Shown in pieces: positions 1 through 7,552 of a DNA stretch of 57,672 nucleotides. A program made the position numbers and the translations under genes. Position 1 is the stretch's first letter, and each line of letters starts with the position of its first letter. The notes under the pieces were generated by a model that saw only the letters and a list, made by a program, of their open reading frames with translations, was not told the DNA's origin and searched no databases. This DNA comes from Planctomyces sp. SH-PL62 (GTDB lineage: Bacteria > Planctomycetota > Planctomycetia > Planctomycetales > Planctomycetaceae), in the NCBI GenBank assembly GCA_945905295.1, contig CAMDPX010000012.1, forward strand, positions 1 through 57,672, in the 5' to 3' direction.

Positions 1-104
1 GGGGCTAGCGCCGCGCGGCTAATTTTCGGAATGCGGATGAGTTCGATTCTTCCGCCGACTCATGGACGGGTCGGCGCGTTCCATATTGATGAAGGAGCAT
101 CGTC

Positions 105-1316
105 ATGCGTTGGATGAGAATCGGTGTCTGGCTGGCCGTCTTGTCGTTGGTGGGAACCAGTCACGGACAGGCACCGAACTCACCCTCGGCCATTCCGGGA
201 TTGGCGATGGTCGATCAGGTCACCGATTTTCCGCTGCTCGATCGCGCGATTGACACGCTGGATTTTTCCACCGAGAGTCATGGTTGGATCGTCGGCGAGT
301 ATTGGCTCGGTTGGGTGCATGGGCAGCGTTTGCCAGCTTTGCTGACGACCAGCCCGGATGGCACTGACGCGGCGACAGCCGGCATTTTGGGGCAGGCGAC
401 CACCAGCGTGCTGTTCAATGACCGAGTCAATTCCGATGTTCGTTCGGGCTTCCGTCTGGCGGGTGGCTACCTCTATGACCGTGAGCACGGCTTGGGAGTC
501 GAAGCCGGGGTTTCGTATTTGGGCAGTCAGTCCACGACCTTGTTGGCGTCGTCCGATGACTTCGCGATTCTCGCCCGGCCTTACACCGATGCGACGACCG
601 GTGATCCGGAAGCCGTATTAGCCGCGTTCCCCGGCACCTCGACCGGCTCCGTCGAGTTCACCGCCAATTCGGGCGACTTCTTCGAGACGCATGTGGGCCT
701 CACGGAGCGAATCTGGAGCACGGATTCCGCAAACGCCGGCGTGATTCTCGGCTATCGCTTCAACCATTACGACGACGGGCTGCGCATGCGGCAGACCATC
801 TTGGCAACAGATACGCAAATCGACTCGACGGACGACTTCGCGGCGAGAAACAACTTTCACGGTTTGGACATGGGCATGAGAGCCGAGATGACCTGGCGCA
901 GGTTGACGTGGAATTTGCTCGGCAAGGTGGCGGTGGGGCACCTGCAAAGCACCGTGAAGATCAATGGCCGCCAAGTGACCTCGGTCACGGGGTCCGCTCC
1001 CGACACTCAAACCGGCGGGGTCTATGCCTTGGCCAGCAACATCGGAACGTACCACGACGGCGAGTGGACCCTGCAACCGGAATTGGGTTCGACGTTGAGC
1101 TGGCAACTCCGGCCAAACCTGTCGCTCCGCCTGGGCTATTCGGCGATGTTTCTCAACGACTTCGCAGTGGCCGCCAACCAGATCGACCGCACCATCAACC
1201 CCGCTTTATTTCCGCCCGCCGATCTTTCGGCTGATCCGTTGCGACCACTGTTTCAATTGAGTCGCTCCGACCTGTGGATTCACAGCTTCAACCTGGGTGT
1301 TGATTACCGCTTTTAG
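105..1316 (+). CDS. BBP7-family outer membrane beta-barrel protein
   Basis: A 403-residue secreted protein with a signal peptide at residues 1 to about 22 (hydrophobic core after MRWMR, likely cleavage after SHGQA). The conserved planctomycete BBP7 pattern follows: EYWLGW near residue 65, then LLTTSP, GILGQ, TSVLF, a DVRSGFRLAGGY block, alternating beta strands, and a terminal aromatic residue (DYRF), as expected for an outer-membrane barrel. The role is inferred to be a structural or pore-like outer membrane protein; the family has no well-defined substrate. A GAAGGAG ribosome site lies 7 bases before the ATG. The gene stands alone, convergent with the next gene, with a perfect palindrome between the two stops. 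Confidence 0.93.
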   Translation: MRWMRIGVWLAVLSLVGTSHGQAPNSPSAIPGLAMVDQVTDFPLLDRAIDTLDFSTESHGWIVGEYWLGWVHGQRLPALLTTSPDGTDAATAGILGQATTSVLFNDRVNSDVRSGFRLAGGYLYDREHGLGVEAGVSYLGSQSTTLLASSDDFAILARPYTDATTGDPEAVLAAFPGTSTGSVEFTANSGDFFETHVGLTERIWSTDSANAGVILGYRFNHYDDGLRMRQTILATDTQIDSTDDFAARNNFHGLDMGMRAEMTWRRLTWNLLGKVAVGHLQSTVKINGRQVTSVTGSAPDTQTGGVYALASNIGTYHDGEWTLQPELGSTLSWQLRPNLSLRLGYSAMFLNDFAVAANQIDRTINPALFPPADLSADPLRPLFQLSRSDLWIHSFNLGVDYRF

Positions 1317-1344
1317 CGCGTCGTCAAGACTTGAAACGTGGGTT

Positions 1345-1409
1345 GTGAGCGGCAAGGCGCTAGCCGCCGGTGCCGCCAAATGACCGGCGGCTAGCGCCTT
1401 GCCGCTCAC
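1345..1409. repeat. Perfect 27-bp inverted repeat (family B), likely bidirectional terminator
   Basis: Arms 1345-1371 and 1383-1409 are exact reverse complements (GTGAGCGGCAAGGCGCTAGC plus seven more bases) around an 11-base loop. It lies between two converging stop codons, so a terminator role is plausible, although no T-tract follows. The GGCGCTAGCGCC / GCCGCTCAC core recurs in the termini of the insertion at 48831-49144, and a half copy (GGGGCTAGCGCC) opens the window at position 1. This places it in a dispersed family rather than being a unique terminator. Confidence 0.8.
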
Positions 1410-1442
1410 TCATGAACCCCAATTCTTAGCTTTGAAGACGCT

Positions 1443-3098
1443 CTAGCGGATGACGTTGGGGCGTCGGTGAATCGTCAACCGCGCGACAACGGAATTCACC
1501 GCTCGGAGGCACTGGCTTCGCCAAGTTTGCCATCTCGTTTTGGAAACACCGTCACTGCTCAAACTGAACTTCAACCAAGTCACGGCGATTCCCAGCGAGA
1601 GCAATCGTGTGGCGGTGGCAGTGAGCGAGGCGGCATTGTCCGAACTCGGCTGCGGTTCGACGGTCTCTGACGAAGCGTTGACTCGCGTGTTGCCAGAGAC
1701 TTGCCGGCCATGTGCGGGATCGTCGGCTCGTTCGAAGGCGACGAAGCGGCCGATGGCGGCATCCAATTGGTCGTGGCGTTGAAGGTTCGGATGTCGCTGC
1801 GGAGCGGTGCGCGAGCCGTGTGTTTCGTTCGTCGCCATCGCGAACAATTCGATGAATCCTCCCTCGCGAGTTGCCGCGAAGATCGACGGTGCTCGACGCG
1901 AGTCGGCGGACGTTGCGCGGCGCGTGGCCTTGTTGCCGGACACCGAGGGCGTGGTCATGTTGCTCTGCGATGGTGATTCACGATTCGCGGCGTCGTTCGA
2001 GCGGTTCTCGCTGATGTCGATCAGGCCGCCGAAGTCACTGTTGCTCGACACGACGGACGGCCGATGCGGTGACTGGGTCTGCGAAAGGTTGACATCCCTC
2101 GGCTGAGTCGGCGACGAAGCCTGCTGCTCATCAGCGGCTCGTGCTGGCCCGGTTGCCGAATTGAAAACGTGGGCCGAAGGGAACTCGTTGGAGGTGCCGA
2201 ATCGCGCCGCGATTACGAAGTCCGGCGGTGACCGCCGCTCGAACGGACTGCGCGGTCCGTCGGGACGCGGCCCGTTAAAAAACGGAAATTGGCCGAAGCC
2301 CGGCGGTCCGTTACCGGCCAATCGTTCTGCTGCGATCAGCGGCGGTCCCGGATGATCGTCGTTCAGCCTTGCGAACAGGAACGCGTTGATCGTTGGCAAG
2401 GGGCGTGACGGAGCATTCGCGAAGTCTGGGAACGGCGATTGGAAAGAGCGGTCCAGCGATTGAAGAAACGTCGATGAACCGACGGCCGATGTTCTGTCGC
2501 CCGCCAAATGTTCGGCCGCGCCAAACAGTGGTCCCATTGGTGCGAAGTTCGGCATCGCGTCCAGCCCACGGCTCTCCATTGGCAAGTCATTCAGCGGAGC
2601 GACCGCCCCGTCAGCGAATGGCGGTGAGAACTCTGAACCGCGGGCTTCCGCCCAAATTTCTTGGTCGACAACGGCAACGTGATCGAAGAATGCCCCACGG
2701 GATGGAATGTCTTGCGGTGGGAGGTTCCATTCCAAAACATCCAACGACACAAAACGCTCGCTAAGTTCCGGCGTGAACTCGACGGCCGACGGAGTGTTTC
2801 CAAACATCTCGAACGAGTCGAATTGACCGTCGGCAGTCTGCCTCCGCTCACCGGCGGCTCCTGGAGCGAGTTGGTCCATGTCGCGAGCGTGCTCGAAGAT
2901 TTGCGGAGGAGCGATGCTGTCAACAGCGACAGCGGACACCGCCGACAACTGCATGCGGATTTCGACGGCCTCAATCGTGGCGGCCCACGCCGCGAGACGC
3001 CGTCGTCGTGACGAACGCCGAGCTTCCATCCAGCGCCGCCACAGGCTGCCGAACGCGGGTGGGTTGTTGATCGCGAATGTGTTGAACGGTTGAGTCAT
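1443..3098 (-). CDS. Hypothetical low-complexity protein, third gene of the sigma-kinase operon
   Basis: 551 residues, no enzymatic domain recognised. The N-terminus has a very basic stretch (RRSSRRRRL, residues 29-37) followed by IEAVEIRMQLSA, which loosely resembles the planctomycete extracellular 'LExRxLLSA' motif seen better in two other large proteins here. The middle is rich in Pro, Ser, Phe and Asn, as in disordered or surface proteins. Near the C-terminus a short apolar stretch (LLSLGIAVTWLKFSL) could be a membrane segment. The ATG lies 13 bases after the upstream kinase stop with no clear Shine-Dalgarno, so coupling to the kinase is likely. A substrate or surface target of that kinase is conceivable but unproven. 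Confidence 0.65.
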   Translation of the reverse strand: MTQPFNTFAINNPPAFGSLWRRWMEARRSSRRRRLAAWAATIEAVEIRMQLSAVSAVAVDSIAPPQIFEHARDMDQLAPGAAGERRQTADGQFDSFEMFGNTPSAVEFTPELSERFVSLDVLEWNLPPQDIPSRGAFFDHVAVVDQEIWAEARGSEFSPPFADGAVAPLNDLPMESRGLDAMPNFAPMGPLFGAAEHLAGDRTSAVGSSTFLQSLDRSFQSPFPDFANAPSRPLPTINAFLFARLNDDHPGPPLIAAERLAGNGPPGFGQFPFFNGPRPDGPRSPFERRSPPDFVIAARFGTSNEFPSAHVFNSATGPARAADEQQASSPTQPRDVNLSQTQSPHRPSVVSSNSDFGGLIDISENRSNDAANRESPSQSNMTTPSVSGNKATRRATSADSRRAPSIFAATREGGFIELFAMATNETHGSRTAPQRHPNLQRHDQLDAAIGRFVAFERADDPAHGRQVSGNTRVNASSETVEPQPSSDNAASLTATATRLLSLGIAVTWLKFSLSSDGVSKTRWQTWRSQCLRAVNSVVARLTIHRRPNVIR

Positions 3099-3111
3099 GA
3101 GATCACATCAC

Positions 3112-6069
3112 TCACTGGGACCAGCCGAGCAAACTACGGAATTGGACATCGAGCATCAATTCACGGAACTCGTCGGCTTCCTCGGCCGCCTCGCGATTCA
3201 GCCCGTGTCGAACGCCGATGTTGAGAGTCTCGGCGACGAGTTGCAGGCAATCGTGGCGACTCATGGAAATGCTGTCTGAAGGGATTTGATCGCTTCCGAT
3301 CCGCTTCGCGATGTCGGAGAACTCGACGGCGATGGACCACAAGCGATCGGGGTTTTCGGGCCAAAGTTCACGGCGTCTTAACGCAAGTTGCAGAGCCTTG
3401 TCGAGACGATTTTGCTCGCGGCACACTCGCGCGTAGTTGACGCAGGTGCGGTCGAGAAACTCGCGGTAACGCGGAACCGAGGGTGCGTCCTTGAGCACTT
3501 GATTCTGAATTTTGTACGCCTGCTCGTAAGCCGCCAAAGCGTCGGCGACACGCCGCTGCCCCTCCAACGCCATGCTCAGATTGTTCCAGATACTGCCGAG
3601 GCTGCTGGCATCGTTCAGACTTTCGGGATGCTCGGCGGCCAATTGCTGTTGCATGTCGGCCGCTTGGCGAAAGGCGGACTCGGCTTCCGTCGCTCGGCCG
3701 TCGCGAGCCAACGCGAGACCGAAGTTATTCTGACTGAGCGCTAAGTCGCGGCGATATGCCGTGGACTTTGGCGACGCGGAGAGCAAACGCTGGATCGTCT
3801 CGATCGCTTCCGCGTAGGTTGCGGCGGCGGAAACGTGTTCCCCCAAACGCGACTGCAACGCGCCGAGGTTGTTGAAGGTGAGTGCCAGATCGCGCGCGAG
3901 GTCCGGTTGCTGCGGATGTCGGGTCACGAGCGAACGCAGGATCGACAACGCCTGAGCGTATGACTTGCGAGCCACCTCCGGCGCGCGATCCGCTTCCAGA
4001 GCCGCGATGTTGCCGTGAGTCGCCGCGAGATATCGCCCGGCCAGTTCGTCCTTCTCCGCGTCCGCCAAGCTGGACCGTTTGACGATCTCGCCATGCAGAC
4101 CTACCGCGGACTGATACGCCTCGGCCGCTTCGTCGCGCCGATCCTGCTCGCTGAGCAGCAGTCCGAGATTGTTGTATGAGAGCGCCAAGTCTCGCCGAAA
4201 TCGCAGTTCGCGATCCCGGCGTTGAACCAATCGTCTTTGAAGTTCAATGGCATGACGGAATCGCTTTTCGGCCTCGGCCGTTCGCGAGGTACGGCTCAAC
4301 AACAGTCCGATGTTGTTTTCGCAGAGTGCCTGATTCGCGAGATGCTCGACTTGAGCCGGTTCGTCCTTCGTGAGTTGCTCAAACGCAAGGCGAGCCTCTT
4401 CGTGAGCGGCGAGTGCTTCCTCGTTCGTGCCGACATGCTCAGTCAGCAGCGCGATCTTGTTGAGCGCGGTCGCCAGTTCGCTGCGCAGTCCCCCTTGGCC
4501 GCCCGACTGCTGAATGAAGTCGCGGTAGTAGTCGATCGTGCCCATCAGCAACGACCGCCGAATGTCCTCCGCTCCAGGAACAATCGCGAGTTGATCAGCC
4601 AGTTTTGCTCCGAAGCGGTCCACGACTTCTCGCGCCTGGCGAAAGTTGCGAGTCGCTTCTGCCAGCGCCGCGTCCTTCTTCACCTTCTCGCGATAGATCA
4701 GACCGGCTGCCACGATGCTCGCCACGCTGAGGATCAACAGCATCCCCGCCATTGTCGCGACCGCTCGACGATGACGCTTGACCCACTTACCGAGCCGTTC
4801 GGCAAACGTCGGAGCACGCGCCACGGTCGGCTCACCGGCGAGCACTCGCTCCAAGTCGTCAGCCAAATCTTGAGCGGTGGCATATCGCTCGTCGCGCGAC
4901 GGAGCGATCGCCTTCAAGATCACGTTTTCGAAATCGGCGGGCATGTCCGGAATGAACCAGCGCGGCCGAACGGGGCCTGCTTGTGCGATTTGAATCAGTA
5001 GCTCCGGGCCGTTCGGTTGATCGAAGGCTGGGCGGAGCGTCGCGAGTTCGTACAACGTGATGCCGAGCGAATAGACGTCGGTGCGATGATCGACGAGTGC
5101 CGATTCGCCGCGTGATTGCTCCGGGCTCATGTAGCGCACTGTGCCGACGATGTCCCCGGTGTGGGTCAGCAGGGAATTGGTCTGCCAGCGGGCCAAACCG
5201 AAATCGGCGACCCACGGCTTGCCAGTTCGATCCAGCAACAGATTCGACGGCTTGATGTCGCGATGCACGATGCCGTACTCATGAGCCGCATGAAGCGCTC
5301 TCGCGATTTTTGCTCCGAGGCTCGCGATCTGTGCGAAATACTGCGGCTTGTCCGCCGGGAAATGTTTCAGCACATCGGCACTGTCGTCCGAGCGAAACGT
5401 AGGTTGGGACTCCGTCCCGACCGGATCGGCGTCGCTAAAACGTTCTGGCGGGTCGGGACAGAGTCCCAACCTACGACCCTCTCCGCTCAGCAATTCGATG
5501 ACGCGATCCAATGCCAAGCCGTCGATCAAACGCATGGCGAAGTAATGCACACCGCGATCCTCGCCGACCGCGAAGATCGGGACGATGTGTGGATGCTCTA
5601 GCTGAGCCAGCGCCTGAGCTTCGTTGCGGAACCGTGCGATCTGCTTGGCATCGAGCATCGCCGCGAACGGCAGCACTTTGAGCGCGACCGTCCGGCCCAG
5701 CGACGCCTGCCAGGCTTCATGGACGACCGCCATGCCGCCACGGCCAATCTCGCGAACCAGTCGAAAGTCTCCCAACTGCTGACCGTCGCTCGGATTCTCA
5801 GGATCGACCGGAGTTCCAAAACCGCCGGCCGCCGTCTGGAGAAATTGCAGGCTGTCGAGATATTTTTTGAGATGCTCGGCCAAGTCAGGATGTTGAGCGA
5901 TCAACTCGCCTCGTTCGGAATGTTCGCCGGCTTCCAATCGCAGCAAATACTGATCGAGCACCTGCGCGAGTCGCTGTTGCTGATCCGGAGTCAGCCCCTG
6001 AATGACCGAGATATCGTGGCGGTCGCTGCCAACTCGGCTGATGGGAGAACGCGACGTGGTTCCGCTCAT
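3112..6069 (-). CDS. Membrane Ser/Thr protein kinase with C-terminal TPR repeats
   Basis: 985 residues. A helical N-terminal segment (residues 20-80) precedes the kinase domain (about 101-410): glycine loop GRGGMAVV (109-116), lysine 131 in VALK, HRDIKPSN (269-276), DFG (289-291) and YMSPEQ (313-318), all intact, so active. One transmembrane helix follows (about 437-459), then a long TPR-like region (about 540-950, repeated NNLGLLL / NNFGLAL units), probably extracytoplasmic. It starts in a 4-base ATGA overlap with the ECF sigma gene, so the pair is translationally coupled; coupling of ECF sigma factors to such kinases is known in planctomycetes. Residues 199-224, between the hinge and helix E, are encoded by a 78-bp palindromic insertion. 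Confidence 0.95.
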   Translation of the reverse strand: MSGTTSRSPISRVGSDRHDISVIQGLTPDQQQRLAQVLDQYLLRLEAGEHSERGELIAQHPDLAEHLKKYLDSLQFLQTAAGGFGTPVDPENPSDGQQLGDFRLVREIGRGGMAVVHEAWQASLGRTVALKVLPFAAMLDAKQIARFRNEAQALAQLEHPHIVPIFAVGEDRGVHYFAMRLIDGLALDRVIELLSGEGRRLGLCPDPPERFSDADPVGTESQPTFRSDDSADVLKHFPADKPQYFAQIASLGAKIARALHAAHEYGIVHRDIKPSNLLLDRTGKPWVADFGLARWQTNSLLTHTGDIVGTVRYMSPEQSRGESALVDHRTDVYSLGITLYELATLRPAFDQPNGPELLIQIAQAGPVRPRWFIPDMPADFENVILKAIAPSRDERYATAQDLADDLERVLAGEPTVARAPTFAERLGKWVKRHRRAVATMAGMLLILSVASIVAAGLIYREKVKKDAALAEATRNFRQAREVVDRFGAKLADQLAIVPGAEDIRRSLLMGTIDYYRDFIQQSGGQGGLRSELATALNKIALLTEHVGTNEEALAAHEEARLAFEQLTKDEPAQVEHLANQALCENNIGLLLSRTSRTAEAEKRFRHAIELQRRLVQRRDRELRFRRDLALSYNNLGLLLSEQDRRDEAAEAYQSAVGLHGEIVKRSSLADAEKDELAGRYLAATHGNIAALEADRAPEVARKSYAQALSILRSLVTRHPQQPDLARDLALTFNNLGALQSRLGEHVSAAATYAEAIETIQRLLSASPKSTAYRRDLALSQNNFGLALARDGRATEAESAFRQAADMQQQLAAEHPESLNDASSLGSIWNNLSMALEGQRRVADALAAYEQAYKIQNQVLKDAPSVPRYREFLDRTCVNYARVCREQNRLDKALQLALRRRELWPENPDRLWSIAVEFSDIAKRIGSDQIPSDSISMSRHDCLQLVAETLNIGVRHGLNREAAEEADEFRELMLDVQFRSLLGWSQ
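5398..5475. repeat. In-frame palindromic element (family M) inside the kinase gene
   Basis: Arms 5398-5422 and 5451-5475 (CGTAGGTTGGGACTCCGTCC and on) are reverse complements with one mismatch in 25. The element is 78 bp, exactly 26 codons, and adds residues 199-224 (RRLGLCPD ... VGTESQPT) to the kinase without disturbing either flank. The same family recurs at 55148-55213 inside another gene. Confidence 0.9.
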
Positions 6070-6821
6070 AATGCGTCGGCTCCGTCGGAAGAGGTCTGTC
6101 GAGCCGAGAGTCCGTCAGCGACAAGGCCGCTTTCTTCCAGCAAGCTGCGGAACCGATCAATCGCCCGCATCCACAGCATACGCACCGAACCCGTGGACCG
6201 TCCCATTTCCTGAGCGACTTCCTCAAACGGCATTCCCTGCAAGTTTCGCAACACAATCACTTCCCGGTAATGAGCCGGCAGTTTGGTCAATTGATCGGCG
6301 ACCAAGACTCCCGTCTCACGCCGCACCGCCGCCGCGCTCGGCGACGAAACATTGGCCACAACGAACCGATCAAAGCCAGCGACCGTGCTACTGAGCGAAT
6401 TGGAAAGCTGTTGCATGGAAACTTCGACTCGCACATCCCGCTTGGCGGTGTGAACGTGAACCGCGACGAAGCGCATCAGGTTGTTGACGAAAATCTGCCG
6501 CAGCCAAACGACGAATTCACGTTCGGTTGTTCCGTGAAATTGCCCGAAGTCACGCACGGCCTCCAGCATCGTCTCCTGCACGACGTCCGAGGGACTGACT
6601 CGCGCTTGCAGCCGACGACCGATCTGCGCTCGGGCCAGAATCGTGAGATAGTTGCGATAGCACTGCAACAACTCTCCAAGCTGCGCCGTTGCCCCGCGCC
6701 GCGCCGCATTCAACAAACGCAGCGGTGAGTCACCCGCCGACGACTCGTTCGCCCGCGCCGACTTCTGACTCTGTCGTGAATCGCTCTGAGTCTGCTTGCT
6801 CGCCAAAAGACCGATCCCCAT
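6066..6821 (-). CDS. ECF-type sigma-70 family RNA polymerase sigma factor
   Basis: 251 residues. Region 2 spans about residues 40-125 (LLQCYRNYLTILAR, then SPSDVVQETMLEAVRDF and FVVWLRQIFVNNLMRF). Region 4 spans about 175-226 (LTKLPAHYREVIVLR, then the helix-turn-helix MPFEEVAQEMGRSTGSVRML). A basic, Ser-rich N-terminal extension of about 30 residues is not part of the family core. AGGAAG lies about 10 bases upstream of the ATG. The stop overlaps the start of the downstream kinase gene by 4 bases. This arrangement fits planctomycete ECF groups that act with a cognate Ser/Thr kinase instead of a classical anti-sigma factor. The target promoters are unknown. Confidence 0.93.
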   Translation of the reverse strand: MGIGLLASKQTQSDSRQSQKSARANESSAGDSPLRLLNAARRGATAQLGELLQCYRNYLTILARAQIGRRLQARVSPSDVVQETMLEAVRDFGQFHGTTEREFVVWLRQIFVNNLMRFVAVHVHTAKRDVRVEVSMQQLSNSLSSTVAGFDRFVVANVSSPSAAAVRRETGVLVADQLTKLPAHYREVIVLRNLQGMPFEEVAQEMGRSTGSVRMLWMRAIDRFRSLLEESGLVADGLSARQTSSDGADAL

Positions 6822-6904
6822 CTGTGCTCACTTCCTGATGACGCATTGGCGATTGCCGCGATCACAACCGGGAGCATCTCCCAGTTCGATGGCGTCCTCG
6901 CATT

Positions 6905-7126
6905 CTAGCGAGCGACTCGCCACAGGCTGCCTCGCTCGGTCGAAGCCACAGTTGCCTCCACATTCGGGCCAAGTTCACCACGCCGGACCGGCACGTCGTC
7001 CGGCGCGTCGTCCGGCGCGTTGATCCCGATCTTCACCGTGCTGCCACGAATTTCGAGGACCGTCAGTTCCACATCCTCCTGGCCAATGCGAATGGTCTGC
7101 AATTTCTTTCGAGAAAGTACCAGCAT
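6905..7126 (-). CDS. csrA: Carbon storage regulator CsrA (RNA-binding translational regulator)
   Basis: 73 residues starting at the canonical MLVLSRK. A longer in-frame reading to 7207 exists, but AAGGAG 7 bases upstream of 7126 fixes this start. CsrA dimers bind GGA motifs in mRNA leaders and change translation or stability. The core fold is clear: LSRKKLQTIRIG, VELTVLEIRGSTVKIGINAP, then VPVRRGEL carrying the conserved arginine. Odd feature: APDD is tandemly duplicated (APDDAPDDVP) by a 12-bp direct repeat, lengthening the loop just before the RNA-contacting last strand. The C-terminal tail (about 20 residues after RRGEL) is non-helical in appearance. Confidence 0.93.
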   Translation of the reverse strand: MLVLSRKKLQTIRIGQEDVELTVLEIRGSTVKIGINAPDDAPDDVPVRRGELGPNVEATVASTERGSLWRVAR

Positions 7127-7335
7127 CCGTTCTCTCCTTCCCAAACGTCTGACTTTTCGAGCGTCCCGCCGCTGCTCGGTAAGGCCGATTTTGCTCAGGA
7201 TTTGCACGCGAAATCACCGCCAAAACCGCAAGACCCCTGAAAGTGCTCGCTGAACACAGGCTCGATTCCACTCAGTCGCGACGACCGTCTCACCGCCATC
7301 ACCGCATTGTCACTGCTGGGGAAGAATAAGGTGCG
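7127..7335. other. csrA upstream region
   Basis: No open frame with convincing coding character lies here. The stretch must hold the csrA promoter on the minus strand, but I could not pick out convincing -35 and -10 boxes. It ends at a run of tandem repeats. Confidence 0.3.
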
Positions 7336-7405
7336 GCGAAGAAAAGGTGTCAGCGAAGAAAAGGTGTCAAGCGAAGAAAAGGTGTCAAGCGAAGAAAAGG
7401 TGTCA
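7336..7405. repeat. Four tandem copies of an 18-bp unit
   Basis: GCGAAGAAAAGGTGTCAA is repeated at 7336, 7353, 7371 and 7389 (first and last copies 17 bp). It lies between csrA and the kinase gene and carries no coding signal. The last copy overlaps the stop of the frame that stays open downstream of the kinase. Confidence 0.85.
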
Positions 7406-7552
7406 GGAACCGATTGCGCCGCCTGAAGTCAGTTTGGAACGACCGCGCGGGCGGATGGTGACTTCCAACCCCGGACGTTTGACGATGCGTTTGGTCCAAC
7501 CCTTGGCTTCGCTCCAATTGGCGTGAGCTTCTTCACCCACAGCGAACAGCAA

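Noticed and set aside
7336-7405. Possible CRISPR array
   Set aside because: Units are contiguous 18-bp tandem repeats with no spacers, and there are no cas genes nearby.
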